From the NCBI GenBank assembly GCA_024666565.1, contig CP088295.1, forward strand, positions 2,604,001 through 2,668,000: a DNA stretch of 64,000 bases. The letters run 5' to 3'. Both the position numbers and the translations under genes were made by a program. Below are positions 27,397-35,486 of this stretch, in pieces (position 1 is the first letter of the stretch; every line of letters begins with the position of its first letter). The notes beneath the pieces were generated by a model. It worked only from the letters and a program-made list of their open reading frames with translations, did not search any database and was not told the origin of the DNA. The DNA comes from Svornostia abyssi. GTDB taxonomy: Bacteria > Actinomycetota > Thermoleophilia > Solirubrobacterales > Solirubrobacteraceae.

Positions 27397-28369
27397 CGCC
27401 GCGCTTGGCCGCGTACATCGCGCGGTCGGCGCGTTCGAGCGCGGTGCTGACGTCGTCGCCGGCCTGCGCCGGCGCGGCGCCGATGGTGGCGCGCGCGACC
27501 TTGCCGTCCGGCAGCGGGAGGTCGGCGAGGCCGGCCCGCAGCCGGCTCAGCAGGAGCTCGGCGGTGGGCTGGTCGGCGACCTCGGCCACGATCGCGAACT
27601 CGTCGCCGCCGAGCCGCGCGACCGTGTCCTCGCCGCGCAACGTGCGGGTCAGGCGGTGCGCGACCTCGATCAGGACCGTGTCGCCCACCTCGTGCCCGTG
27701 GGTGTCGTTGATCGCCTTGAACTGGTCGACGTCGATGATCGCGACGAGGATCTCTCCGCCATGGCGCAGGCGCCGGGCGAACGACTGCGCGAGCCGGTCG
27801 CAGAGGAGGAGGCGGTTCGCCACGCCCGTCAGGCCGTCGTGCGACGCGGCGTGGCCGAGGTCGTGCGCCAGCGCCGAGGTCTCCAGGTGGATGCTCGCCT
27901 GCTGAGCGAGGTCCTCGAGCCGCGCGAGCTGCTCGTCGGTGAGGTCGCCCGGGATCTCGTCCCAGGTGCACAGCGTGCCGACCACCAGGCCGTCGGAGGT
28001 CCGCAGCGGCAGCGAGGTGTAGAAGCGCACGGGGGCGTCACCGCGGATGAAGGACGAGTAGCCGAACCGCTCGTCGCGTGTCGCGTCGGGGCAGACGATC
28101 CGGCGTTCGCCGTCGACGACGATGTGGCACAGGGAGTCCGTGCGCGCGTGGCGCCCGAGCGGCGCGCCTGCGGCCGCGACGCGATGCTGAAAGAGGTCGT
28201 CGAAGATGTGGACGGCGGCGTGGCCGGCGCCCGCGACGTACGCGGTGACGCGAGCCAGTCCGCTCAGGGCGGGATCGCCGGCTCGGTCGAGCACCCCGAG
28301 ACGGGTCAGGGCCTCCTGCCGTCGCCGGGTGAGGGCGGGGTCTGCGGGCACGGCCTGAGGAAACGGCAC
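27386..28369 (-). CDS. GAF-GGDEF diguanylate cyclase
   Basis: 327 residues, soluble. Residues about 20-165 form a GAF domain (SLCHIVVDGERRIVCPDATRDERF and FYTSLPLRTSDGLVVGTLCTWD are typical), then a GGDEF domain (DGLTGVANRLLL, DVDQFKAINDTHGHEVGD, RLGGDEFAIV). RGED five residues before GGDEF is an I-site. It is expected to make c-di-GMP in response to a small ligand or redox signal bound by the GAF part. GTG 28369 is used; a downstream start would cut the GAF domain. It differs in class from the two membrane GGDEF proteins at 18.5-20.5 kb. Confidence 0.92.
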   Translation of the reverse strand: MPFPQAVPADPALTRRRQEALTRLGVLDRAGDPALSGLARVTAYVAGAGHAAVHIFDDLFQHRVAAAGAPLGRHARTDSLCHIVVDGERRIVCPDATRDERFGYSSFIRGDAPVRFYTSLPLRTSDGLVVGTLCTWDEIPGDLTDEQLARLEDLAQQASIHLETSALAHDLGHAASHDGLTGVANRLLLCDRLAQSFARRLRHGGEILVAIIDVDQFKAINDTHGHEVGDTVLIEVAHRLTRTLRGEDTVARLGGDEFAIVAEVADQPTAELLLSRLRAGLADLPLPDGKVARATIGAAPAQAGDDVSTALERADRAMYAAKRGVSA

Positions 28370-28402
28370 GCGCCCGCAGAAATTGAGCGGAACGGACGGC
28401 GG

Positions 28403-28780
28403 TTAGGACGCCTGTCCATCCGCGGCGGACGCGCGGCCCGAGCGGGCCATCCTCCACGCCCACCACAACATCGGCAGCTGCAACGGGAGGCGCGCGTACA
28501 GGGCGGCCTTCGGGATCTGCGGGTAGCGCTCCGGGTGCAGCGCCATGTGGATGTTCGCGGGGTAGACGCCGAGGACCGTCAGCACGAGGAGCCAGCCGCC
28601 GAACCGGCGGGTGGCGGGGTGCTGGACGGCGAGGCCGCCGAGTGCCTCGGTCACGCCGCTGGCGTACACGAGCTCGCGGTGGGCGGGCAGGTAGTCGGGC
28701 ATGATCGCCTCGTACATCTTCGGGCGCAGGAAGTGCAGGACGCCGGTGGCGACGAAGGCCCAGCCGTACTTGGGACTCAT
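28403..28780 (-). CDS. DoxX-like small membrane protein
   Basis: 125 residues with about four short helices (WAFVATGVLHFL, WLLVLTVLGVYPANIHMAL, LPMLWWAWRMA). The pattern GVLHFLRPKMYEAIMPDYLPAHRELVYASGVTEALGG is typical of the DoxX/DUF4267-like membrane proteins. Molecular role unknown. ATG 28780 overlaps the TetR stop by 4 bp (ATGA), so it is made with the regulator and likely has a linked function, possibly in the response to the compound exported by the divergent DHA2 transporter. Confidence 0.85.
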   Translation of the reverse strand: MSPKYGWAFVATGVLHFLRPKMYEAIMPDYLPAHRELVYASGVTEALGGLAVQHPATRRFGGWLLVLTVLGVYPANIHMALHPERYPQIPKAALYARLPLQLPMLWWAWRMARSGRASAADGQAS

Positions 28781-29346
28781 CGGGCACGCATCCCGTCGAA
28801 CGCGACCTCGAGGTAGCGGCGCCACGAGAAGTCCGGGCGACTGTTCTCCATGTCGGCGATGTTCGCCAGTGAGCACATGAGCATGGAGACATCTTCCACG
28901 GTTGCGTCCGCGCGCACCTGTCCCGCGGCCCGCCCGTCGTCGAGCAGACGTGTGGTCGCGGCACGCAGGCGGCTCTCCTGCCCGGCGATCACACCGAGCA
29001 TCTCGCGGGAGCCCGCGACCGCGGCGGCCAGGCCGCGGTCGCTGGCGCAGCGCTCGCCGCAGATCTCCGCGAGCATCACGAGGCGGTCCCATGGCTCGCC
29101 TTCGGCGGCGGCGACCGCCTCGGCGATGTCGGCGATGCGTGAGAAGTGGTCACGCACGAGCGCCTCGACGAGCGCCTCCTTCGTGGGGAAGTGCCGGTAG
29201 ACCGTCCCGACGCCGACGCCCGCGCGCTTGGCGATGTCGGGCATCTGCGCGTCCTGGCCCTCGGTGGCGAACGCTGCACGGGCGGCCTCGAGGACCTTCT
29301 CGCGGTTGCGCAGCGCGTCGGCGCGCATGGGCTTCGTGGCTGACAC
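28777..29346 (-). CDS. TetR-family transcriptional regulator
   Basis: 189 residues. The N-terminal helix-turn-helix reads REKVLEAARAAFATEG then IAKRAGVGVGTVYRHFPTKEALVEAL, the TetR hallmark; the C-terminal part is the ligand and dimer domain. GTG 29346 (VSATKPMRADAL) is chosen over longer frames because GGAGGA lies 7 nt before it. It is divergent from a drug exporter across about 100 bp with symmetrical sites at 29363-29387, the classic arrangement of a local repressor of an efflux pump, and it is coupled to the DoxX-like gene. Confidence 0.93.
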   Translation of the reverse strand: MSATKPMRADALRNREKVLEAARAAFATEGQDAQMPDIAKRAGVGVGTVYRHFPTKEALVEALVRDHFSRIADIAEAVAAAEGEPWDRLVMLAEICGERCASDRGLAAAVAGSREMLGVIAGQESRLRAATTRLLDDGRAAGQVRADATVEDVSMLMCSLANIADMENSRPDFSWRRYLEVAFDGMRAR

Positions 29347-29362
29347 TCGACTCCTCCGATGA

Positions 29363-29387
29363 GCTTGCAAGCGGAACTTCGTTTCCG
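29363..29387. promoter_or_regulatory. Overlapping palindromes between tetR and the exporter gene
   Basis: GCTTGCAAGC at 29363-29372 is a perfect 10-bp palindrome; it abuts CGGAA (29372-29376) and TTCCG (29383-29387), an inverted repeat with a 6-bp centre. A related GAAACGGAC follows at 29408-29416. Likely the TetR operator controlling both directions. Confidence 0.55.
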
Positions 29388-29447
29388 TTATCGTGCCGCC
29401 GAACCCGAAACGGACTTCTCCTTCCACTTTACACCGGAGCTCACCCC

Positions 29448-30902
29448 ATGTCACCGGATCCCGCCACCGCCGAGCGCCGCAAATGGCTGGCGCTCATGCT
29501 CCTCGCCGTCGCGCAGTTCGTCGTCGTCCTCGACGCCTCGATCACGAACGTCGCCCTGCCGTCGATCGGTGAGGACCTCGAGATCTCGCAGGAGAACCTC
29601 GCCTGGGTCGTCAACGGCTACACGCTGGTCTTCGGCGGGTTCCTGCTGCTCGGCGGCCGCATCGCCGACCTCGTCGGCCGCCGCCGGATGTTCATCACGG
29701 GCCTGCTCCTGTTCAGCGCGGCGTCACTGGTCGGTGGCTTCTCCAGCAGCGAGGGCATGCTCATCGCCGCCCGGGCGGTCCAGGGACTGGGCGCCGCGCT
29801 GGTCTCGCCGGCCGCGCTCTCCATCCTCACGGTGACGTTCGCCGAGGGGCCCGAGCGCAACAAGGCGATGGGCGTGTGGGGCGCCGTCGCCGGGTCGGGC
29901 GGCGCGGCGGGCGTGCTGCTCGGCGGGATGCTCACCGAGTGGCTGAGCTGGGAGTGGGTGCTGTGGGTCAACGTGCCGATCGGCATCGTCGCCGCGATCC
30001 TCGCGCTGTCGCTCATCGACGAGAGCAAGCAGGAGTCCGACACCCGGCACTTCGACATCGCGGGCGCCGTCTCGGTCACCGCGGGTCTCTCGATCCTCGT
30101 CTACGCGCTCGTCGACGCCAATGACGCCGGCTGGGGCTCCGGTCAAACACTCGGCCTGCTCGCGCTGTCGGCGGTGCTGCTCGCGGCGTTCGTCGTCGTC
30201 GAGCGCCGGTCGAAGTCGCCGCTCGTCCCGTTCCGGATCTTCGAGAACCGGACGCTCACGGGCGCGAACGTCACCGGCCTGCTCGTCGGCGCGTCGCTGT
30301 TCAGCATGTTCTTCTACATCTCGCTCTACATGCAGCAGACGCTGGGCTACGACGCGCTGAAGGCCGGCGTCGCCTACCTGCCGCTGGCGCTCACGATCAT
30401 CGTCGCGGCGGGTGTCGCGTCGGCGCTCGTGACGAAGATCGGGTTCAAGCCCGTGCTGCTCGGCGGGCTCGCGCTGGTCACCATCGCGCTGCTGTGGTTC
30501 AGCCGGGTGTCGGTGGACGGCAGCTACGTCGGCGACATCCTGTTCCCGTCGGTCATCGCCGGCGCGGGGCTCGGGTTCGCCTTCGTGCCCGTGACGCTCG
30601 CGGCGACGCACGGCACCGACGAGCACGACGCCGGTCTGGCATCCGGCCTCATCAACACGTCGCAGCAGGTGGGCGGCGCACTCGGCCTCGCCATCCTGTC
30701 CGCGGTCGCCGCGAGCGTCACGGGTGACGTGATCCCCGGCACGCCCGGCTCGGTCGAAGCGCTGACCGACGGCTTCCAGTCCGCGTTCCTCACCGGTGCG
30801 GGCCTCGCGGCGCTCGGGTTCGTCGCGGCGCTGACGCTCATCCGCAGCAGCGACTCGAAGGCGCTCATCGGGGCGGAGGTGTCGCCGGCCGCCGTGGGGT
30901 GA
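29448..30902 (+). CDS. DHA2-family MFS multidrug transporter
   Basis: 484 residues, about 14 membrane helices, as in DHA2 (EmrB/QacA) drug:proton antiporters. Signatures: LDASITNVALPSIGEDL in helix 1 (motif D1), GGRIADLVGRRRMF (motif A), ARAVQGLGAALVSPAALSI (motif B region) and GVWGAVAGSGGAAGVLLGG (motif C). It probably exports hydrophobic toxic compounds. ATG 29448 is the first Met that gives a normal amino end. It is divergent from the TetR/DoxX pair and probably repressed by it. Confidence 0.92.
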   Translation: MSPDPATAERRKWLALMLLAVAQFVVVLDASITNVALPSIGEDLEISQENLAWVVNGYTLVFGGFLLLGGRIADLVGRRRMFITGLLLFSAASLVGGFSSSEGMLIAARAVQGLGAALVSPAALSILTVTFAEGPERNKAMGVWGAVAGSGGAAGVLLGGMLTEWLSWEWVLWVNVPIGIVAAILALSLIDESKQESDTRHFDIAGAVSVTAGLSILVYALVDANDAGWGSGQTLGLLALSAVLLAAFVVVERRSKSPLVPFRIFENRTLTGANVTGLLVGASLFSMFFYISLYMQQTLGYDALKAGVAYLPLALTIIVAAGVASALVTKIGFKPVLLGGLALVTIALLWFSRVSVDGSYVGDILFPSVIAGAGLGFAFVPVTLAATHGTDEHDAGLASGLINTSQQVGGALGLAILSAVAASVTGDVIPGTPGSVEALTDGFQSAFLTGAGLAALGFVAALTLIRSSDSKALIGAEVSPAAVG

Positions 30903-30950
30903 CGCCCGGTACTCTGACGGTCGTCATAGCTCCCGCGAAAGGAACCCACT

Positions 30951-31637
30951 GTGCCGACCCTCAGCCGTGACGGCGACGTCTTCGTCCTGCATCTCGGCGA
31001 CGACGAGAACCGCTTCAACCCGGACTGGGTCGGCGGCGTCAGCGCGCTGCTCGACGAGGCCGCGGCGGCCGAGGGCCCGCGCGCGGTGGTGCTGACCGCG
31101 AGCGGGAAGGTGTTCTCCAACGGCCTCGATCTCGAGTGGATCATGGGGAACGCCGACCAGCTCGGCGACTTCCTCGTCGACGTGCACGAGCTGTTCGCCA
31201 AGACGCTCGTCTTCCCGGGAACGGTCGTCGCAGCGATCCAGGGTCACTGCTTCGCGGCGGGCGCGATGCTCGCGCTCGCCTGCGACCAGCGGGTCATGCG
31301 CGCCGACCGCGGCTTCTTCTGCATGCCGGAGGCGGACATCAACATCCCGTTCACCCCGGGGATGAGCGCGCTCATCCAGTGCAAGCTCACGCCGAAGGTC
31401 GCGCACGAGGTCATGACGACCGCGCAGCGGTACGGCGGGGCCGACGCGGCGGCGGCCGACATCGTCGACGCGGCGGTGGCGGAGGACGAGGTCCTGCCGG
31501 TCGCGATCGAGCGGGCCGCGGCGCTTGCCGGGAAGGACGCGAACACCGTGCGGATCATCAAGGAGCGCATGTACGCCGGCCCGGCCGGGCTGCTCCGGGA
31601 CGTCAGCGCGAACGCGTTCGCTGTGCCCGGCGCCTAG
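30951..31637 (+). CDS. Enoyl-CoA hydratase/isomerase family protein
   Basis: 228 residues, crotonase fold. The oxyanion-hole segments VVLTASGKVFSNGLDLEWI and VVAAIQGHCFAAGAMLALACD are present, and MPEADINIPFTPGMSALI holds the acidic position where catalytic Glu usually sits. The short length and FSNGLDL suit the delta3,delta2-enoyl-CoA isomerase branch rather than a true hydratase. GTG 30951 follows GAAAGGAA. It would help degrade unsaturated fatty acids. It ends with a 4-bp overlap with the convergent gene at 31634. Confidence 0.88.
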   Translation: MPTLSRDGDVFVLHLGDDENRFNPDWVGGVSALLDEAAAAEGPRAVVLTASGKVFSNGLDLEWIMGNADQLGDFLVDVHELFAKTLVFPGTVVAAIQGHCFAAGAMLALACDQRVMRADRGFFCMPEADINIPFTPGMSALIQCKLTPKVAHEVMTTAQRYGGADAAAADIVDAAVAEDEVLPVAIERAAALAGKDANTVRIIKERMYAGPAGLLRDVSANAFAVPGA

Positions 31638-32104
31638 GGTGTCTCGAGGACGAACTCGTCGTCCCCGAGCAGGACGACGACCGGCTCGCCGGGCCGGGCC
31701 GCGATCCCGAGGGGGATCTCGGGGTTCGTCGTCTCGTAGTCGGCCGCCACGACGCTGCGGCCGCCGACGAGGAGCGCGATCCCGGAGATCGCATCGGCGA
31801 GTAGATGCAGCCCCCCGATGGTGCCGGTGACCTGCCCCTGCGCGGCGTCGACGTCCATCGCGGGCAGCTGCTTCATCTCCGGCAGCATGGGCAGGACGAC
31901 GTCGCTCGCGGCGCTGTGCGGCAGTTCGCGCTCGGTGCCGTCGGCGTCGACGACCTGGATGCCGCCGAGGCGCACGGCGCGGACCGCGGCCGGCTCGCCG
32001 CCGTCCTCACCAGGGTCCTGCAGGATGCTGACCTGCACCGCACCGGTCTGGTGCAGCAGTTCGCGGGCCAGGGCGATGGAGCGATCGAGGTCGACGGGAG
32101 GCAT
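31634..32104 (-). CDS. Hypothetical protein, 156 aa
   Basis: Soluble, acidic, beta-rich protein beginning MPPVDLDRSIALARELL. The central GGLHLLADAISGIALLVGGRSVVAADYETTNPEIP is mildly hydrophobic but too broken for a membrane helix; the end reads PVVVLLGDDEFVLETP. No signal peptide. ATG 32104 has TAGGCT (32113-32118, minus strand) 8 nt upstream and no ribosome site. It is followed upstream by the repeat protein gene, also on the minus strand, 11 bp away. Family not recognised. Confidence 0.7.
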   Translation of the reverse strand: MPPVDLDRSIALARELLHQTGAVQVSILQDPGEDGGEPAAVRAVRLGGIQVVDADGTERELPHSAASDVVLPMLPEMKQLPAMDVDAAQGQVTGTIGGLHLLADAISGIALLVGGRSVVAADYETTNPEIPLGIAARPGEPVVVLLGDDEFVLETP

Positions 32105-32115
32105 CGGCGATCAGC

Positions 32116-32775
32116 CTACGACGCATGTCCCTCCGGCGGCGTGGTGTCGACCTCCCCGGTCACCGGCCGGCCGGCCCCGTCCCACAGGGTGAGCCGCCCG
32201 GTGCCGTCCGGGAACTCGCCCATCGCCGCGCGGAACCCGCCGTCGGCGGCGTGCAACTCCAGGGTCGCCACGCCCTCCGCGCGCTGACCGACCCGGCCGC
32301 GCAGCGTCCCGCGCTCGTCGAGCAGCTCCATCCCGGTACCGCCGTCCGGCCACGCGCCGACACCCGTCCGGTACGCGCCGTCGGCGTCCCAGAATTCCAC
32401 GGAGCACTCCCGGGCACCCGCGGGCCCGGCCGCCAGCAGCGCGCGCAGGTGACCCATCGGATCCCACACCGCGACGCCGTTCGGACCGTCGGCGTCCTCG
32501 CGCAGCGAGACGCGCTGACGCCGCTCGGAGTCCCAGAGGTCGAGGCCGGACGTGCCGTCCAGCCAGGCGCCCAGCGTCGCCCGCCACGAGCCTGCGCGAT
32601 CGGCCAGCTTCACCGACGCGGAGCCCGCCGGGTCCACGCGCACCGTGGCCCGCACCATCCCGTCGACGTCCGCCAGGTCCAGCGCGACGGCCCCGTCGTC
32701 ATCGACGCCGAGCCGCGCGCGCACCGCGCCGTCCTCGTCGACGATCTCGATGGCCGGGACACGGAGCGGCTCCAT
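32116..32775 (-). CDS. Tandem-repeat protein, about nine 23-25-residue repeats
   Basis: 219 residues made almost wholly of repeats of the form xLxLxDxxGxxRAxxxxxxDG: for example IEIVDEDGAVRARLGVDDDG, VALDLADVDGMVRATVRVD, SVKLADRAGSWRATLGAWLDG (split here by commas) and MELLDERGTLRGRVGQRAEG. Each unit predicts two beta strands and an Asp/Gly turn, so the whole could be a beta-solenoid or propeller-like stack. No signal peptide, no enzyme motif. It is next to the 156-aa hypothetical gene on the same strand. I do not recognise the family; a binding or scaffold role is a guess. Confidence 0.75.
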   Translation of the reverse strand: MEPLRVPAIEIVDEDGAVRARLGVDDDGAVALDLADVDGMVRATVRVDPAGSASVKLADRAGSWRATLGAWLDGTSGLDLWDSERRQRVSLREDADGPNGVAVWDPMGHLRALLAAGPAGARECSVEFWDADGAYRTGVGAWPDGGTGMELLDERGTLRGRVGQRAEGVATLELHAADGGFRAAMGEFPDGTGRLTLWDGAGRPVTGEVDTTPPEGHAS

Positions 32776-32793
32776 GCCCCGGGTACGACCGCG

Positions 32794-33408
32794 TCACTCG
32801 GCGGGGATCAGGTACCGCGTCACGAGCAGCAGGGCCCACATGCCCGTGGCCAGGAGCGGGGAGACGAACGCCATCGGCGCGGAGAGGAGGAAGACCACCG
32901 CTGGCACGAGCGTGCGCAGCTGCTGCGCACGCAGCGCGGCGGGCGTGGCGGGCGGCTCGCGCAGCAGATCGTTGCGATGGGCGTAGCGGAAGATCGCGCC
33001 CATCGCGAGCGACACGCACGCCATGCACACCGCGTACGGCCAGACGCCCCACGCCTCGTTGCCGTACTCGCCGAGCAGCTCGGTGGGGACGGGCAGCAGC
33101 GCGATGAAGCAGAGCACCACGAGGTTGAGGGCCATGAGCGTCCCGTCGAACCCGCGCAGGTTGGCGAGCATCCGGTGATGGTGGACCCAGAACAGCCCCA
33201 CGACGGCGAACGAGATGAAGTACGCCACCACCTGCCAGCGCACGTCCCACAGCTCCTCGGGAAGCGGCAGGGTGTTGCTCGCCTCCGGCACCGTGGGGAT
33301 GTCGATGGACAGGACGAGCAGGGTGATCGCGATCGCGAACACCCCGTCGCTGAACGCGAGGACACGACCGAACTCCAGCTCGCTCTCCTCACGGTCGTGC
33401 AGGGTCAT
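32794..33408 (-). CDS. TMEM175/DUF1211-family membrane protein
   Basis: 204 residues with about six helices. FGRVLAFSDGVFAIAITLLVLSIDIP carries the FSDG motif in the first helix, the pore-lining signature of TMEM175 potassium channels; WVHHHRMLANLRGFD and the later RYAHRNDLL also fit DUF1211. Bacterial members conduct K+ as tetramers. ATG 33408 overlaps the stop of the metallophosphoesterase by 4 bp (ATGA). Channel activity is inferred from family. Confidence 0.9.
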   Translation of the reverse strand: MTLHDREESELEFGRVLAFSDGVFAIAITLLVLSIDIPTVPEASNTLPLPEELWDVRWQVVAYFISFAVVGLFWVHHHRMLANLRGFDGTLMALNLVVLCFIALLPVPTELLGEYGNEAWGVWPYAVCMACVSLAMGAIFRYAHRNDLLREPPATPAALRAQQLRTLVPAVVFLLSAPMAFVSPLLATGMWALLLVTRYLIPAE

Positions 33409-34109
33409 GCGGGCTCCGGGTCGAACCGCGACTGCTCGATGCGGCGGGCCACGAGATCCGCCCAGTCCTCGCCGGGATGCGCTGCACGCAGCGCGGCCGC
33501 GGGGGCGAGGTGGTCGTAGGGGATGCGGTGATGGTCGATCCCGCCGTCCGGGCGGACGGTCGCGTACGCGGCGCGCGAATCCCCGTCGAACGGCATGCCG
33601 ACGCTCCCGGGGTTCACGAGCTCGATCCCCCCGAACGCGCTGATCCGCCGGAACGGCAGGTGGGTGTGGCCGAAGACGAGCCGCGCATCGGTGACGCCGT
33701 CGAGCAGCTCGGCTTCGTCGGGCGCGGGGGTGGGCAGAAACGACCGCAGATCGCCCACGGGCGACCCGTGCCAGGCCCGCCCGCGCGGCACCGGCGCGCT
33801 CTCGGGCAGCGCGCCGAGCTCGGCCACGAGGTCGGCGCCGAGCGCCGCGCGGCAGGCGGCGATCGCCCCCGGCACCGGGAGCGCGTCGGGCGCGTCGTCG
33901 GGCGCCGCGGTCCACCGCTCGCCGTTGCCGCGGATCCACGTCGCGTGCGGCAGCGCTCGCAGCGCGGCGACGCATGCGACGGGCTCGGGGCCGAACAGGG
34001 CGACGTCCCCGCCGATGAGGTACGAGGTCACGCCGCGCGCCCGGGCGTCGGCGAGGACCGCCTCCAGCGCGGGCAGGTTGCCGTGCACGTCGTACAGAAG
34101 GGCGAGCAT
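33405..34109 (-). CDS. Calcineurin-like metallophosphoesterase
   Basis: 234 residues with the full metal-site series: YDVHGN (D-x-H), GGDVALFGPEP (GD), IRGNGERW (GN), WHGSP and GHTHLPF (GHxH). The order and size fit the YfcE-like/MJ0936 phosphodiesterases, which cleave phosphodiesters or phosphomonoesters with two metal ions. Substrate unknown. Translationally coupled to the TMEM175-like gene; divergent from the GNAT gene with only 20 bp between starts. Confidence 0.9.
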   Translation of the reverse strand: MLALLYDVHGNLPALEAVLADARARGVTSYLIGGDVALFGPEPVACVAALRALPHATWIRGNGERWTAAPDDAPDALPVPGAIAACRAALGADLVAELGALPESAPVPRGRAWHGSPVGDLRSFLPTPAPDEAELLDGVTDARLVFGHTHLPFRRISAFGGIELVNPGSVGMPFDGDSRAAYATVRPDGGIDHHRIPYDHLAPAAALRAAHPGEDWADLVARRIEQSRFDPEPA

Positions 34110-34129
34110 GGCGCATAGGATCGCGCCCC

Positions 34130-34762
34130 GTGACGACGACCCAGCAGTTCGCCTTGCAGGGGCCCACGCTGACCCTGCGCATCCCGACCCTCTCCGACGC
34201 GCCCGCGCTCTTCGCGCTGGCGTCCGATCCCGACGTCACCCGCTGGTTCTCGTGGGGCCCGTACACCGAGGAGACGCAGGCCCGCGCGTACCTCGAGCGG
34301 CTGCCCGGCCAGCGCCGCCGAGGTGAGCAGCTCGACCTCGTGCAGGAGCACCGCGACCACGGCATCATCGGCATCACCGGCCTGTCGGAGTTCAGCCCGC
34401 GCGACCGCCGCGCGCTCGTCGGCACCTGGTTCGGCAAGGCGTTCTGGGGGACCGGCGCGAACGCCGAGTCCAAGGCGCTCATGTGCCACCTCGGGTTCGA
34501 CCTGCTCGGGCTCGAGCGCATCACCAGCATCGCGAACGTCGACAACGCGAGGTCCCGCAGGGCGCTGGAGAAGGCGGGCTTCCTCCACGAGGGGGTGTTG
34601 CGGGGCTGGCACCGTCACGGTGACCGCCAGCTCGACGTGGCGATCGTTGGGCTGCTGCGGGGCGACTGGGAGGCGATGCCCGAGCGGCACGTCGCCTACA
34701 CCGTCACGGGAACGCCGCCCGAGGCGTTCCTGACTACGCCTCCCGGCGCGCCTCCCAGCTGA
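34130..34762 (+). CDS. GNAT-family N-acetyltransferase (RimJ/RimL type)
   Basis: 210 residues. LTLRIPTLSDAPALFALASDPDVTRWFSWGPY is the start of the RimJ/RimL type; GTWFGKAFWGTGANAESKALMCHLGFD holds the acyl-CoA pyrophosphate loop, and ANVDNARSRRALEKAGFLHEGVLRG is the conserved C-terminal block. Such enzymes acetylate protein amino ends or small amines. GTG 34130 lies 8 nt after TAGGAT (34116-34121), with no ribosome site. Its 3' end overlaps the convergent ABC permease gene by 29 bp. Confidence 0.9.
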   Translation: MTTTQQFALQGPTLTLRIPTLSDAPALFALASDPDVTRWFSWGPYTEETQARAYLERLPGQRRRGEQLDLVQEHRDHGIIGITGLSEFSPRDRRALVGTWFGKAFWGTGANAESKALMCHLGFDLLGLERITSIANVDNARSRRALEKAGFLHEGVLRGWHRHGDRQLDVAIVGLLRGDWEAMPERHVAYTVTGTPPEAFLTTPPGAPPS

Positions 34763-35486
34763 ACCCGCGGATCGCGAAGACGATCCCGAACGCCGCCCAC
34801 AGCGCGATGACCGCGAGGTTCGAGAGGTTGTCGGCGAGCGAGGCGCCGGTGACCATCGCCCCGGACAGGCCGTCGATGAGGTGCACGAGCGGCAGCGCCT
34901 GGGCGATGTCGCGCAGGAACGCGGGCGCCTGCTCGGCGTCGTAGAAGACGCCGCTGATGAAGATGAGCGGCAGGAAGACGGCGTTGACGTAGGCGGGGGT
35001 CGCTTCGAAGTTCGGGATCACGTGGCTGAACGCGACGCCGAGGGCGGCGAAGCAGACGACGCCCGCGACGGCGAACACGACGAGCTCGGGCCAGTGCTCG
35101 GGCCAGCCGATCCCGTAGAAGACCCGGCCGGCGACGATGACGATCGCGAGCTGGATCGCCGCGTTGGCGACCGCGTTGCCGAACATGCCCGTGAGGTACG
35201 CGCCCGTCGGCATCGGTGTGCCTCGCAGCCGCTTGAGCACGCCCTGCTCGCGGAGGAAAACGAGGTTGTGGGCGAGCGCGACGAAGGTCGTGCTCACGAT
35301 CGCCATCCCCGCGATGCCGGGGACGAGGACGTCGAGGTTGCCCTGGTCATCGCTGTACAGCGTGCCGAGCAGGACCAGCAGCAGCAGCGGCAGGGCGAAG
35401 TTGAAGAACGCGGCTGCCGGATTGCGCCAGAACATGCGGCGCTCCAGGCGGTACTGGCGCCAGGCCAGCGCGACGGAGTCAGCCAA
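34734..35486 (-). CDS. ABC-2 type transporter permease
   Basis: 250 residues, six predicted helices; FWRNPAAAFFNFALPLLLLVLLGTLY at the start, REQGVLKRLRGTPMPTGAYLTG in the cytoplasmic loop and FLPLIFISGVFYDAEQAPAFLRDIAQALPLVHLIDGL near the end are typical of ABC-2 (drug or antibiotic exporter) permeases. ATG 35486 overlaps the 3' end of the ATPase gene by 8 bp; the pair forms an exporter. The cargo cannot be told. Confidence 0.92.
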   Translation of the reverse strand: MADSVALAWRQYRLERRMFWRNPAAAFFNFALPLLLLVLLGTLYSDDQGNLDVLVPGIAGMAIVSTTFVALAHNLVFLREQGVLKRLRGTPMPTGAYLTGMFGNAVANAAIQLAIVIVAGRVFYGIGWPEHWPELVVFAVAGVVCFAALGVAFSHVIPNFEATPAYVNAVFLPLIFISGVFYDAEQAPAFLRDIAQALPLVHLIDGLSGAMVTGASLADNLSNLAVIALWAAFGIVFAIRGFSWEARREA

